A DNA stretch of 44,789 bases from an uncultured Lachnospiraceae bacterium. Its GTDB lineage: Bacteria; Bacillota; Clostridia; Lachnospirales; Lachnospiraceae. Below, one piece after another: positions 8,398 to 18,277 of this stretch. The translations under genes and the position numbers were made by a program. Under the pieces are notes generated by a model. The model ran no database searches. It had not been told where the DNA came from and saw only the letters and a program-made list of their open reading frames with translations. The stretch lies in assembly GCA_947172705.1 (NCBI GenBank), contig CAMWCA010000027.1:1-44789 (forward strand). The letters run 5' to 3'. The first letter of the stretch is position 1; the number at the start of each line of letters is the position of its first letter.

Positions 8398-9801
8398 ATG
8401 GCAGTTATGAAAAAGCAACGGATGTCAGGCTCCGCCAGCCATCCTTATGTTCAAGAAAAAAAGATGCAGCAGAAAAGGCAAATGATCGTTACAGGTTTGT
8501 TTTTGATCCTGCTGCTTTTTCTTGGCGGATGTGAGAAAAAAGTGCAAATGGCAAACTCTGATGATGCTGCGGCAGAAGGTATAGTATTGGAGAATAAACA
8601 GTCCAAGGTTCAAGACTCAAGGGAGATCCAGCTGCTTACCCAGAAGGAGAAAGCAGTGGAAACAGAGGTAAGCAGAGAGAAAGAAAAACTTCCGGAGAAG
8701 GCTGAGGGAGAAGAGCAAGAGGAGAAGAATATAGTTCGTCCTAAGGTGAAGGGGATTTTTGCAACGGGACCTATGGCGGGAAGTTCTAATATGGGGCATT
8801 TGATCAACCTTGTGGAAAAAACGGAATTAAATACCATTGTAGTGGATGTAAAAAATGACGAAGGCAGGATTACTTATGATATGGAACTTCCTGCAATACA
8901 GGAGATGGGAGCCGGTATTCCCTATGTGAAGGATATGGAAGCGCTGACCAGGGAGTGTAAGGAGAAAGGGATTTATTTGATTGCCAGACTGGTGGCTTTT
9001 AAGGACCCCTTTCTGGCAGAGAAAAAACCGGAATGGTGCATTCATAATAAAGATGGCAGCCTGTTTCGGGATAAGGACGGGCTTGCATGGCTGAATCCAT
9101 ATAACCGGGAAGTCTGGGAATATCTGTTGGACATTGCAGAGGAAGCGCTGAGAATAGGATTTGATGAGGTACAGTTTGATTATATTCGCTTTTCTACCGA
9201 CAGCGGCATGGAGAATGTGGATTTTGGGGAGATGGGGACAGAAAAGGACAGAGAAGAAATCATAACGGAATTTGTGAAATATGCTTCGGAACGAGTACAC
9301 AAGGCAGGCGGAGTTCTCTCAGCGGATGTTTATGGGGTAGTAATTGACAGTGAAATAGATCAACAGATTGTAGGGCAGAATTATGTGGAAATGTCCAGAT
9401 ATTTGGACTACATTAGCCCTATGGTTTATCCTTCTCATTATGGACCATATAATTACAATATTCCTGTTCCTGATGCAGAGCCTTACAGGCTGGTACTGAC
9501 GGCACTGCAATCCTCTCGAAAGGTTTTGGCGGGAATACCGCCGGAAACTGTTTCAGGAAATTCAGGAAAGGAATACTCGGCGGAAGAAATTGCGGTTCTT
9601 TCGCCCATGGAAGGGATCTGTGCACAGGTTCGTCCGTGGCTTCAGGACTTTACTGCCACTTGGGTAAAAGGACATATCAAGTACGGACCGGAAGAAATCC
9701 GGGATCAGATACAGGCTGTGTATGATGCAGGCTATGAGGAATGGATTTTATGGAATGCAGCTAATCGCTATACGGAGGATGGTCTGCTGAAAGGGGATTA
9801 G
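8398..9801 (+). CDS. DUF4015 putative glycoside hydrolase, lipoprotein
   Basis: A 467-residue protein. After a basic N-region comes a hydrophobic stretch and a lipobox LFLGGC (Cys45), so it should be anchored outside the membrane. A Glu/Lys-rich linker (about residues 60-110) leads to a TIM-barrel-like DUF4015 domain: GIFATGPMAG, TIVVDVKNDEGRITYD, GFDEVQFDYIRFST (likely active-site acids) and SADVYGVV. The family is predicted to act on wall or extracellular polysaccharide; the substrate is unknown. The start at 8398 is chosen from the GGAGG 7 nt upstream. It lies 3 nt before rsmI, an unusual partner. Confidence 0.85.
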   Translation: MAVMKKQRMSGSASHPYVQEKKMQQKRQMIVTGLFLILLLFLGGCEKKVQMANSDDAAAEGIVLENKQSKVQDSREIQLLTQKEKAVETEVSREKEKLPEKAEGEEQEEKNIVRPKVKGIFATGPMAGSSNMGHLINLVEKTELNTIVVDVKNDEGRITYDMELPAIQEMGAGIPYVKDMEALTRECKEKGIYLIARLVAFKDPFLAEKKPEWCIHNKDGSLFRDKDGLAWLNPYNREVWEYLLDIAEEALRIGFDEVQFDYIRFSTDSGMENVDFGEMGTEKDREEIITEFVKYASERVHKAGGVLSADVYGVVIDSEIDQQIVGQNYVEMSRYLDYISPMVYPSHYGPYNYNIPVPDAEPYRLVLTALQSSRKVLAGIPPETVSGNSGKEYSAEEIAVLSPMEGICAQVRPWLQDFTATWVKGHIKYGPEEIRDQIQAVYDAGYEEWILWNAANRYTEDGLLKGD

Positions 9802-9804
9802 GCT

Positions 9805-10644
9805 ATGACAGGGACATTATATTTATGCGCAACGCCAATTGGGAATTTAAGTGATATGACGCCGCGTGTGGTGGAAACGCTGCGGGAAGTAGATATGATC
9901 GCTGCAGAGGACACCAGAAACAGCATCAGGCTGCTGAATCATTTTGAGATAAAAACGCCCATGACAAGCTATCATGAATATAACAAAGTAGAAAAGGCGG
10001 AGCAGATCATATCCTGGCTTCGGGAAGGAAAAAATATTGCGTTGGTTACAGATGCAGGAACACCTGCAATATCTGACCCAGGCGAGGTATTGGTGGATAG
10101 ATGCTTGAAAGAAGGGATTCCGGTCACTTCGCTACCGGGGTGCTGCGCTTTGATTACTGCCCTAACCCTTTCAGGGCTTCCGGCAAGGAGATTTTGCTTT
10201 GAAGGTTTTCTGCCTTCAGATAAAAAGGAAAAAAAGTTTGTTTTAGATGAGCTTTCCAGGGAGACACGCACAATAATTTTGTATGAAGCACCCCATCATT
10301 TAAAAAGAACGCTGGCAGAATTGTATCAAACCTTAGGGGAGCGCCACATCACTTTATGCCGGGAGTTAACAAAGCGGTTTGAAACGGTTTTTCCTACAAC
10401 GGTTGAGGGGGCATTGCACTTTTATGAGGAGCATGAGCCCAAGGGAGAGTATGTGTTGGTAATTGAAGGGTTGGACCCAAAAGCTTTGAAGCGGGAAGAG
10501 CAGGCGCAGTGGGAAAAGCTTACAATTGAGGAGCACATGGAGCTTTATGAGAGCCAGGGCATTGAGAGAAAAGAAGCTATGAAAAAAGTAGCGGCGGATC
10601 GGGGAATGGGCAAGAGAGAGGTTTACCAGGCATTACTTCCGTAA
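9805..10644 (+). CDS. rsmI: 16S rRNA (cytidine-1402-2'-O)-methyltransferase
   Basis: RsmI methylates the ribose of C1402 in the decoding centre of 16S rRNA, using SAM. The 279-residue protein has all the tetrapyrrole-methylase-fold motifs of the family: LYLCATPIGNLSDMT, AAEDTRNS, DAGTPAISDPGE, SLPGCCALITAL and YEAPHHLKRTL, ending GMGKREVYQALL. Length matches the family (about 280-290). It is the last gene of the holB-yaaT-yabB block, followed by an 89-nt gap to spmA. Confidence 0.95.
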   Translation: MTGTLYLCATPIGNLSDMTPRVVETLREVDMIAAEDTRNSIRLLNHFEIKTPMTSYHEYNKVEKAEQIISWLREGKNIALVTDAGTPAISDPGEVLVDRCLKEGIPVTSLPGCCALITALTLSGLPARRFCFEGFLPSDKKEKKFVLDELSRETRTIILYEAPHHLKRTLAELYQTLGERHITLCRELTKRFETVFPTTVEGALHFYEEHEPKGEYVLVIEGLDPKALKREEQAQWEKLTIEEHMELYESQGIERKEAMKKVAADRGMGKREVYQALLP

Positions 10645-10733
10645 AGCTTTTTATATTTTCGTAAAAAGAAATTTCCATAAATAATTCATAGAAAAGTATC
10701 ATAGGATGCTAAAAAGAAGAAAAAGGATTTTTT

Positions 10734-11441
10734 ATGCTGAATTATATATGGGCAGGAATGATCGTATTGGGTATTATTTTTGGGGCTGTAACCGGAAATA
10801 TGAAAGAGGTTACGGAGGCGGCGCTGGACAGCGCAGGAGAAGCGGTATCTCTTTGCATTGCCATGGCGGGCATCATGGCACTTTGGGTGGGGCTTATGGA
10901 GATTGCGGAAAGCTCGGGGTTGATTTTGAAGCTTACGGATAAGCTGTCGCCCTTTATTTCTTTTATGTTTCCAAGGCTGCCGAAGAAGCATAAGGCAAGG
11001 GATTATATATCCATGAATGTGATTGCTAATGTGCTGGGGCTGGGCTGGGCATGTACGCCGGCGGGGCTGAAGGCGATGGAAGAGTTGGCGAAGCTGGAGG
11101 CGGAGCGCGGGACACCGGGGTATGTGTCGGTGGACGGGAGTGCTAAAGGCGGCGCAGAAATAACAGGCAGGCATGGCAGAGGAAGTCTGGCGGAGGGTTC
11201 GGGGGCTGCGGACAGCAGGAAAGGAAAAAGAGAGCGTGTTGCCAGCAATGAGATGTGTACGTTTTTAATATTGAATATTTCTTCTTTGCAGTTGATACCT
11301 GTGAATATGATTGCTTATCGGCAGCAGTATGGGAGTGTGAATCCGGCAGGAATCATTGCACCGGCGATTGTAGCGACATTTGTGAGTACATTGACGGCGG
11401 TGGTGTATTGCAAGGTGAAGGATAGGAGGCGGAGAGCGTGA
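10734..11441 (+). CDS. spmA: spore maturation protein A (SpmA) with internal insertion
   Basis: A 235-residue membrane protein with the nucleoside-recognition (Gate) fold. SpmA and SpmB help dehydrate the spore core in Bacillus. Recognised from ITLW-like helices (AGIMALWVGLMEIAESSG), NVIANVLGLGWACTPAGLKAMEEL and NEMCTFLILNISSLQLIP. The family is normally about 195 residues. The excess is a Gly/Ser/Arg-rich stretch (about residues 128-163) between GTPGYVS and the NEMCTF helix. That stretch is GC-rich compared with the surroundings. The usual partner spmB is absent: a terminator overlaps the stop codon and a CRISPR locus follows. The start has AAAGGA upstream. Confidence 0.88.
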   Translation: MLNYIWAGMIVLGIIFGAVTGNMKEVTEAALDSAGEAVSLCIAMAGIMALWVGLMEIAESSGLILKLTDKLSPFISFMFPRLPKKHKARDYISMNVIANVLGLGWACTPAGLKAMEELAKLEAERGTPGYVSVDGSAKGGAEITGRHGRGSLAEGSGAADSRKGKRERVASNEMCTFLILNISSLQLIPVNMIAYRQQYGSVNPAGIIAPAIVATFVSTLTAVVYCKVKDRRRRA

Positions 11442-11456
11442 CAGCTCTCCGCTTTT
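11429..11456 (+). terminator. intrinsic terminator overlapping the spmA stop codon
   Basis: GCGGAGAGC (11429-11437) and GCTCTCCGC (11444-11452) form a perfect 9-bp stem around GTGACA, which contains the TGA stop, followed by TTTT. It closes the housekeeping block before the CRISPR locus. Confidence 0.8.
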
Positions 11457-11476
11457 AATAGCTTTACAAATCAGTA

Positions 11477-11503
11477 TTGAAACTTGTGGTGTAGAGATAT
11501 ATT
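11477..11503 (+). promoter_or_regulatory. candidate promoter of the cas operon
   Basis: TTGAAA (11477-11482) and TATATT (11498-11503), 15 bp apart, lie in the 146-nt AT-rich gap before cas3. The spacing is short of ideal, so this is only the best candidate seen. No other strong promoter was found in the gap. Confidence 0.25.
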
Positions 11504-11587
11504 TGATATGATGAAAAGGAGTAAAGATATATAGATCAGATATCGATAAAAGATTTTACAAAGCATGAAATAAATGAGGTATTCTCC

Positions 11588-14017
11588 ATGATTGCACACA
11601 TTTCAAATGATGGACTTAACAGGGAAGAATCCGTAGCGGAACATACGAAAAAAACAGAGATTTTGTGCAAAAAAAAGGGTGAACGATGTGGGCTTTCCCA
11701 GTTCATGTCATTATGTGGTATTTTGCATGATATGGGAAAGAACAAGCAAAAATTTGATGATTACCTGCGGGCAGAAGAAAAGATCAGGCAAAAACTGAGA
11801 GGAAGCATTGCACATGCATCGACAGGGGCGAAGTATATATATGATATGCATCATGATGATTCTGGAAGTATACAATTTGTGGTTGAAATGATTTCTTATG
11901 CAGTGGCAGCGCATCATGGTTTATTTGATTGTGTCAATGCAGAACATACAGATATATTTTCCACAAAATTAGATAAAGTTGAAGATTATGATGAGGCATG
12001 CCTTAATGCGGAAAAAGATTATATAAAGGAATATGAGATTGAAAAAATCTTTGCAGAATCATGTAATGAATTTAATTTGATTCAAGATAAAATAAAAGAA
12101 TTATTTATCAGACGGAAGTCCGCTCTTGTAGGCTCAAATTTTGAGGTCGCAAGAGAAAGACTGTCCGAATACAAACTTTTTTTGTTTTCGTGTTTGCAAC
12201 GGTTGATTTTGTCTATGCTCATTGACTCAGACTGGGAGGCAACCTCTGATTTTGCGGAGCAGGTTGACACATTTACAAAACGACCAGAGTTTAATGCAGG
12301 TGAAATTTTTGAGCAAGCGGAAGAAAACTTTGAAAAATACATGGAAAAAAAGAAACGATCCATAGACATTTCGCAATTAATGAATCACGAAAGGGAAATA
12401 TTTGAAGCAAGAAATCTGTTACAGAATGAGTGCAGACAATTTGCAAAACATCCGGCGGGGATATATTGTCTGCCTATTCCTACAGGCGGAGGAAAGACTC
12501 TTAGCAGCCTAGCTTACGCATTGGAATATTGTAGATTACATCCAGATACAGAACGTATTATTTACGTTTCACCGTATATATCTATCACGGAACAAAATGC
12601 GCAGGTATTTCGTGAAGCGATTGGAAATGATGACTGGATACTGGAACATCATTCTTCTGTAATCAGAAGTGAGGAGACAGAAAACGAAGATTATCGATTA
12701 GGCATATCTTCAAAGTATGAGATCAATTGGGAAGAGCCATTTATCTGTACAACATTTGTTCAGTTCATAAATACGCTTTTTTCAGATAAAAGCGAGTCTG
12801 TACGGCGTATGCACAGGCTTGTCAATGCTGTTGTGATCATCGATGAAGTGCAGTCGATGCCCTTAAAATGTGTACATACATTTAATTATATGATTAATTT
12901 TTTGAACGCCGTATGCAATACAAATATTATTTTGTGCACCGCGACACAACCGGCTCTGGAGGAAGCAGAATGTCCGGTTTGCTACAGTAATCCAAAGTAT
13001 ATGATAGAAAATGCTGAAGAATGGTTTCAGAAGTTTGAGCGAGTTAAGATTCATACACCCGATAAGAATCAAAAATATACCTTTGAAAGTCTTAGGGATG
13101 AAATTGTAGGACGTACAGGACAATACAAATCGATTCTCGTGGTATTGAATACGAAATCAGCAGTACGAAGTCTCTATAATTTATTAAAAATGTGCGGCAT
13201 AAAGGTGGAATATCTCACTACGAATCTATGTGCAGAGCACAGAAGTGACAAGATTAAATCCATAAAAGAACTGCTTAAAAATCGGCAGGAAACAATCGTT
13301 GTGATCAGTACCAATCTGATTGAGGCGGGGGTGGATATTTCTTTTGAATGCGTATATCGGTCGATGGCAGGACTGGACAGTCTGGCACAGACTGCGGGGC
13401 GTTGTAACAGAAATGGCGAGATGGACTGCGGGATGATTTATCTGGTCATGCTTGAGGGGGAAAATACCGGAAATATGGATGAGTTACAGCAAAATATAAG
13501 GACGACGGAAAGTGTACTTTATCAATATAATAAGGATGACAACAGGGATAGCCTGCTGATGCCTAAATGGATGGATCTGTACTATAAAAATGTGTATTAC
13601 AATGCAAGCGATAAAATGAATTTTCCAGTTAAAGAGTTGGATAGGAGTATTTTGGGGCTTTTATCAGGTGGATTTGGTTTGGAGAAAAAGAGAAACCACA
13701 TGAATCAAGCGTACAAGACAGCCGGACAGATGTATAGGGTTATAGATGATGATTCTTTTGGTGTAATTGTGCCATATAAGAAGGGGGTGAAAATTATAGA
13801 AGCAATTCAGGGAGCATCTGATGAAAGAGAAATAAAAAGGTATATCCGGCGGGCGCAGAGATATACAGTCAATGTTCGGGGGAGTCAGATGAAAAAATTT
13901 GACGGATTGATACAATCCGTGAGTGACAAGATATCAGATTTATATATGGTATCTGCGCCTGGAGCTTATAATATGGAGTATGGGATTACACCGGAGTGGG
14001 AAACGCTTATATTTTAA
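11588..14017 (+). CDS. cas3: CRISPR-associated helicase/nuclease Cas3 (type I-C)
   Basis: Nuclease-helicase recruited by Cascade to degrade target DNA. The 809-residue protein joins an N-terminal HD nuclease domain and a superfamily 2 helicase. HD elements: His4, His19 in VAEHT, and the His47-Asp48 pair in GILHDMGK. Helicase elements: Walker A PIPTGGGKT at about residue 300, the DEVQ box in VVIIDEVQSMP at about 420, and ATQP. Motif VI is in LAQTAGRCNRNGE. A DEVQ rather than DEAH box is common in this Cas3 group. It is first in the operon, with a modest ribosome site (GAGG) 8 nt before the ATG, and all catalytic motifs look intact. Confidence 0.96.
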   Translation: MIAHISNDGLNREESVAEHTKKTEILCKKKGERCGLSQFMSLCGILHDMGKNKQKFDDYLRAEEKIRQKLRGSIAHASTGAKYIYDMHHDDSGSIQFVVEMISYAVAAHHGLFDCVNAEHTDIFSTKLDKVEDYDEACLNAEKDYIKEYEIEKIFAESCNEFNLIQDKIKELFIRRKSALVGSNFEVARERLSEYKLFLFSCLQRLILSMLIDSDWEATSDFAEQVDTFTKRPEFNAGEIFEQAEENFEKYMEKKKRSIDISQLMNHEREIFEARNLLQNECRQFAKHPAGIYCLPIPTGGGKTLSSLAYALEYCRLHPDTERIIYVSPYISITEQNAQVFREAIGNDDWILEHHSSVIRSEETENEDYRLGISSKYEINWEEPFICTTFVQFINTLFSDKSESVRRMHRLVNAVVIIDEVQSMPLKCVHTFNYMINFLNAVCNTNIILCTATQPALEEAECPVCYSNPKYMIENAEEWFQKFERVKIHTPDKNQKYTFESLRDEIVGRTGQYKSILVVLNTKSAVRSLYNLLKMCGIKVEYLTTNLCAEHRSDKIKSIKELLKNRQETIVVISTNLIEAGVDISFECVYRSMAGLDSLAQTAGRCNRNGEMDCGMIYLVMLEGENTGNMDELQQNIRTTESVLYQYNKDDNRDSLLMPKWMDLYYKNVYYNASDKMNFPVKELDRSILGLLSGGFGLEKKRNHMNQAYKTAGQMYRVIDDDSFGVIVPYKKGVKIIEAIQGASDEREIKRYIRRAQRYTVNVRGSQMKKFDGLIQSVSDKISDLYMVSAPGAYNMEYGITPEWETLIF

Positions 14018-14041
14018 AACAGAAGAGGAAGGAAGGGGAAT

Positions 14042-14788
14042 ATGGACAAGCCTAATATCATTGAATACAGTGTATTTGGGAGATATGCGTTGTTTACGGA
14101 TCCGCTGTCTAAAACAGGCGGGGAGAAATGCAGCTATCAGATACCTACTTATCAGGCACTGAAGGGAATAACGGAATCCATATACTGGAAACCTACAATA
14201 ACATGGATTATTGATGAGTGCCGTATTATGAATTTGATCCAGACAGAATCGAAGGGGATAAGACCAGTTAAATATGGCGGCGGCAACGATTTATCCTACT
14301 ATACATATCTTCGCAATGTAGAGTATCAGGTAAAAGCACATTTTGAATGGAATGAAAACCGGAAAGACTTGGAGAAGGACCGTAATGAAAATAAGCATTA
14401 TGATATTGCAAGAAGGATGGTTGAAAGGGGCGGAAGAAGAGATATTTTCTTAGGGGCAAGAGAGTGCCAGGGATATGTGGAGCCTTGTACATTTGGTAAA
14501 GGAAAAGGGGCATATGACGGAGAGGGCTTATCTTTTGGTATCATGGTACATGGTATCACTTATCCCGATGAAGCCTCCAGAGAAGAAGAAAGAGGGAAAA
14601 TGACTGTGCGGCTCTGGAATGCACACATGAAGGATGGCATTATCCACTTCCCGCGTCCGGAAGAATGCGAGATCAGGCATGTTCTACGGGATGCAAAGCA
14701 AAAGGAATTTGTTCCGAAACAAAATTTCACAGGGCTGCAGGAATTTGAGGGAGGTGATTTGTTTGGCATGGCTAAAGACTTTGGCTGA
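14042..14788 (+). CDS. cas5c: Cas5c (Cas5d), pre-crRNA processing endonuclease
   Basis: In type I-C systems, which lack Cas6, Cas5c cuts the repeat hairpin and stays bound to the 5' handle of the crRNA. The 248-residue protein starts with [30 protein letters not shown] sequence and includes [15 protein letters not shown], both Cas5d landmarks, plus the C-terminal [10 protein letters not shown] and [11 protein letters not shown] strands. It lies 24 nt after cas3. Its last 26 nt overlap cas8c. Confidence 0.94.
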   Translation: MDKPNIIEYSVFGRYALFTDPLSKTGGEKCSYQIPTYQALKGITESIYWKPTITWIIDECRIMNLIQTESKGIRPVKYGGGNDLSYYTYLRNVEYQVKAHFEWNENRKDLEKDRNENKHYDIARRMVERGGRRDIFLGARECQGYVEPCTFGKGKGAYDGEGLSFGIMVHGITYPDEASREEERGKMTVRLWNAHMKDGIIHFPRPEECEIRHVLRDAKQKEFVPKQNFTGLQEFEGGDLFGMAKDFG

Positions 14789-16697
14789 AACGTATGACGT
14801 TTATGAAGATCTGGCAGGGATTGAGAAAAATAGCCAGCCAGTATTGTTGCCAATCTCCCATTCGACTTTTAATGCGCAGATCGAAGTGACGATTGATCAG
14901 GATGGTATTTTTCAGAATGCAAGAAAGCTCGATAAAGGCAAAGATGTAGTTACGATTATTCCCGTCACCGAAGATTCGGCAGCTAGAGGCAGCGGCATTG
15001 CACCGCATCCTCTATGCGACAAGCTTTGCTATATCGCCGGTGATTATACCAAGTATACCGGAGACAGCAAAGAAAAGTATTATGAAGCTTATATGGAGCT
15101 GCTAAGAGACTGGGTGGAGTCTGAATACACGCATCCCATGATACAGGCAGTGTATCAATATCTTAATCAGAAATCACTTATAGGGGATTTAATAGCAAGC
15201 AAAGTGCTGGAGTTAGATCAGAACGGAAAGCTTACTGATTACGGGAAAATACAAGGCTTAGGGCAGACGGGAGCAAATGTTCGATTTAGAGTTTTAGGGG
15301 GCAGCATGCCGCAGGAGGTGTGGAAGAATCAGGAACTGTATAAAAAATATAATAAATATTATATGCAAAAAACAGGCGAAAAGAAATTATGCTATGCATC
15401 TGGAATAATAGAATCTTGTTCAGACAAGCATCCTGCAAAGATACGTAACAGTGGCGATAAAGCAAAGCTGATTTCGGGAAATGACGAATCTGGTTTTACC
15501 TACCGTGGAAGATTTACAACAAAGGAGCAGGCGGTTGCTGTTGGATATTATACTTCCCAAAAGGCGCACAATGCATTAAGGTGGCTGATACAGAAACAGG
15601 GGTATACACGCGATGAGTCGGCAATTGTCAGCTGGATGGTAAACAGGGACATGCGGGTGCCTGATATGATGAAAGATTCCATTAACGCATATGGTGATAT
15701 AGAGGATTTTGATTTCGATTTTGATAACATTGATACAGAGATTTCAAGTACGGAAAAGTATGATACAGGGAAATACTTTGCAGAGCAGTTTAATAATGCC
15801 ATAAATGGTTATACCGGAAAAATCAAAATGGATGACAAGGTAGCGGTCATAGCGTTGGATGCGGCAACAACCGGTCGGCTTTCGGTGGTATATTACGATG
15901 AAATGGGAGGCAAACAATATGTAGATGCAATATTGCAATGGCAGCAGCATTGTAAATGGCGCCGAAGCGTAAAGGTGGGAAGGGCGGAAGAGGATAGAAA
16001 AAGAATTACTTGTGAATGTACACCTGCACCCAGAGATATGGTGCTTGCAGCATTTGGCGTACAGCGTTCAGAATGGCTGGAGGCGGATAAAAAGCTTGTC
16101 AGAGCTACGGTAAATAGACTTCTTCCATGTATAACGCAGAGGGGAATACGGATTCCGACAGACATAATCAGGGCGGCGGCACGGCGGGCGTCCATGCCGC
16201 AGACAATGAATGATTTTGTCTGGTACAATGATGTGCTTTGCGTTGTATGCGCAATGATACGATTTAATTACGAACAAGGGGGAAAGAGAATGGAAAAATT
16301 TCTGAGTGATAATGTGAATGACAGAAGTGTTTTGTTTGGAAGACTGCTGGCGGTATATGATTATATAGAGCAGAGGGCGATGTTTGAGTATGACGATAAC
16401 GGTAAAGTAAAAGATAGGCGTACGACCAATGCCAAGCGTTATTGGAATGCCTATAGCAGCAGACCAGCCAGAACTTCAAAAACAATAAGGCAGAATCTGA
16501 TTGCCTATGAAAGAAAGCTAAAAGAGTATGAGCAGAGAAAGTTTGAGGAGTGGACAAGCGAGATTATGACACACCTGGCAGGAAATGGATTTGATAATAC
16601 AGCCTTATCGGAAATGTATTTACCTGGGTATTATCAACAAATGGAATATATGAAAAAAGCATTTTATAAAAAAGAAGAACAAGAATCTGAAAACTAA
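14763..16697 (+). CDS. cas8c: Cas8c (Csd1), large Cascade subunit, TTG start
   Basis: Large subunit of the I-C Cascade, responsible for PAM recognition and Cas3 recruitment. From the TTG at 14763 the protein is 644 residues and begins [16 protein letters not shown], the usual Csd1 opening. GGGAGGTGA lies 6 nt upstream of this TTG. Longer in-frame starts from 14634 would read an unrelated sequence inside cas5c and have no ribosome site. Family landmarks include [14 protein letters not shown] and [12 protein letters not shown]. It overlaps cas5c by 26 nt. The reading frame is open throughout. In some I-C systems an internal start in this gene also yields the small subunit Cas11c; I could not pinpoint it here. 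Confidence 0.92.
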   Translation: MAWLKTLAETYDVYEDLAGIEKNSQPVLLPISHSTFNAQIEVTIDQDGIFQNARKLDKGKDVVTIIPVTEDSAARGSGIAPHPLCDKLCYIAGDYTKYTGDSKEKYYEAYMELLRDWVESEYTHPMIQAVYQYLNQKSLIGDLIASKVLELDQNGKLTDYGKIQGLGQTGANVRFRVLGGSMPQEVWKNQELYKKYNKYYMQKTGEKKLCYASGIIESCSDKHPAKIRNSGDKAKLISGNDESGFTYRGRFTTKEQAVAVGYYTSQKAHNALRWLIQKQGYTRDESAIVSWMVNRDMRVPDMMKDSINAYGDIEDFDFDFDNIDTEISSTEKYDTGKYFAEQFNNAINGYTGKIKMDDKVAVIALDAATTGRLSVVYYDEMGGKQYVDAILQWQQHCKWRRSVKVGRAEEDRKRITCECTPAPRDMVLAAFGVQRSEWLEADKKLVRATVNRLLPCITQRGIRIPTDIIRAAARRASMPQTMNDFVWYNDVLCVVCAMIRFNYEQGGKRMEKFLSDNVNDRSVLFGRLLAVYDYIEQRAMFEYDDNGKVKDRRTTNAKRYWNAYSSRPARTSKTIRQNLIAYERKLKEYEQRKFEEWTSEIMTHLAGNGFDNTALSEMYLPGYYQQMEYMKKAFYKKEEQESEN

Positions 16698-16723
16698 CAG
16701 ATAAAAAGAAAGGAAAAGGTGTT

Positions 16724-17572
16724 ATGATGGGTAATTTTACAAACAAAATTGATTTTGAAGTGCTGGTAATGGTAAAGAATGCGAATCCTAATGGAGATCC
16801 ATTGAATGGAAACAGACCGCGGGAGACATATGACGGGTATGGAGAAATATCGGATGTATGTATTAAACGGAAAATCAGGAATCGGCTGCAGGATATGGGA
16901 GAAGCTATTTTTGTGCAGAGCGATGAACGAGCCGATGATGGATGTAAGAGTCTTGCAGATCGGGCAAAAAGTAATGAAGCTATGCAGGCGGCATTAAAAG
17001 CAAAAGATAAGGAAGCATATGCAAAAGCAGCATGTGAGACCTGGATCGATGTGCGGAGCTTTGGACAGGTGTTTGCTTTCAAGGATGACAGTGTATCTGT
17101 GGGTGTAAGAGGACCGATTTCGGTTCATTCAGCATTCAGCGTATTGCCGGTATCGGTTGACAGTATGCAGATTACAAAAAGCGTTAATAGTGAGACAAAG
17201 GAGAAAAAATCATCTGATACAATGGGGATGAAACATAAAATAAGTTCCGCTTTATACGTTATAAAAGGCAGCATTAATCAACAGCTTGCAGAGAAAACAG
17301 GGTTTAGTGATGAAGATGCGGAGAAGGTCAAAGAGGCTTTACGCACGTTGTTCGTAAATGACAGTTCATCAGCAAGACCTGATGGGAGTATGGAAGTATG
17401 TAAAGTGTATTGGTGGAAACATAATTGTCCTATGGGACAATATTCTTCTGCAAAAGTGCACCGCCTTGTAAAAATTACGGCGAAGACAGACGATCCGAAA
17501 GAGTTTGCAGATTATAACATTGAGATAGATTCTTTGCCAGATTTGGCACTTGAAGAAATAGAAGGAATTTAA
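16724..17572 (+). CDS. cas7c: Cas7c (Csd2), Cascade backbone
   Basis: Forms the crRNA-coating backbone of Cascade. The 282-residue RAMP protein starts with the Csd2 signature KIDFEVLVMVKNANPNGDP and continues GNRPRETYDGYGEISDVCIKRK; WIDVRSFGQVFAF and the Gly/Ser-rich VGVRGPISVHSAFSVLP are further markers. The second ATG (16727) is equally possible as start; AGGAAAAGGTG precedes both. It follows cas8c by 26 nt and cas4 by -2 nt spacing is nearly continuous (ATG 3 nt after its stop). Confidence 0.95.
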   Translation: MMGNFTNKIDFEVLVMVKNANPNGDPLNGNRPRETYDGYGEISDVCIKRKIRNRLQDMGEAIFVQSDERADDGCKSLADRAKSNEAMQAALKAKDKEAYAKAACETWIDVRSFGQVFAFKDDSVSVGVRGPISVHSAFSVLPVSVDSMQITKSVNSETKEKKSSDTMGMKHKISSALYVIKGSINQQLAEKTGFSDEDAEKVKEALRTLFVNDSSSARPDGSMEVCKVYWWKHNCPMGQYSSAKVHRLVKITAKTDDPKEFADYNIEIDSLPDLALEEIEGI

Positions 17573-17574
17573 GC

Positions 17575-18234
17575 ATGTATGCGGAAGAAGATTTTCTGAT
17601 GCTTTCTGGAATCCAACATTTCGCGTTTTGCAGAAGACAATGGGCAATGATACATATTGAGCAGCAATGGGCTGATAATTATAGAACTACTGCCGGAGAA
17701 CTTATGCATAAAAAAGCGCATGACGAGGGTTCCTTTGAAAAAAGAGGAAATATACTGACAATTAGAGGAATGCGTATTTCTTCCCGTGAGCTTGGATTAA
17801 GCGGACAGTGCGATGTCGTTGAATTTCATCAGGACCAAAATGGAGTCAGCTTATTTGGATATGATGGAAAATGGAATCCGGTACCAGTGGAGTATAAACA
17901 TGGTGCACCCAAGGAAAACAATGCGGATGAACTGCAGCTTTGTGCACAGGCGGTCTGTCTTGAAGAAATGTTTCAGACAGATATAAAGGAAGGGTACTTG
18001 TATTATGGTGAGAACAGACGTCGCAGTCATGTGGAATTTACAGATGCTTTGCGGGATGAAGTTAAAAAAGCAGTAAATGAAATGCATGATCTATTTCAAA
18101 AAGGATATACGCCAAAAGTAAAACCATCCAAGAAATGTAAAGCATGCTCATTAGAAAAGTTGTGTGTTTCTAAATTGCAGAAAGCAGTTAAGGTCAGAAC
18201 ATATATTGAACAGGGCATTAAAGATAATACCTAA
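17575..18234 (+). CDS. cas4: Cas4, Fe-S exonuclease of spacer acquisition
   Basis: Trims prespacers and helps choose the PAM and orientation during adaptation. The 219-residue RecB-fold protein has the four cluster cysteines Cys19, Cys188, Cys191 and Cys197 (CKACSLEKLC), the metal-binding LSGQCDVVEF, the catalytic Lys in PVEYKHG and the DELQLCAQ motif. It starts 2 nt after the cas7c stop and ends 43 nt before cas1. Confidence 0.95.
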   Translation: MYAEEDFLMLSGIQHFAFCRRQWAMIHIEQQWADNYRTTAGELMHKKAHDEGSFEKRGNILTIRGMRISSRELGLSGQCDVVEFHQDQNGVSLFGYDGKWNPVPVEYKHGAPKENNADELQLCAQAVCLEEMFQTDIKEGYLYYGENRRRSHVEFTDALRDEVKKAVNEMHDLFQKGYTPKVKPSKKCKACSLEKLCVSKLQKAVKVRTYIEQGIKDNT

Positions 18235-18277
18235 AAACGATAGAAATGCTTGGGTGAAATTTACAGCAGGAGGGAAT

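Noticed and set aside
14634..14762. Upstream ATG start for cas8c
   Set aside because: The added 43 residues are read from inside cas5c in another frame and do not resemble Csd1. TTG at 14763 has the ribosome site and the family opening.
18164..18277. Upstream ATG start for cas1
   Set aside because: The extra residues come from the end of cas4 and the gap; ATG 18278 follows AGGAGGG and matches the family start.
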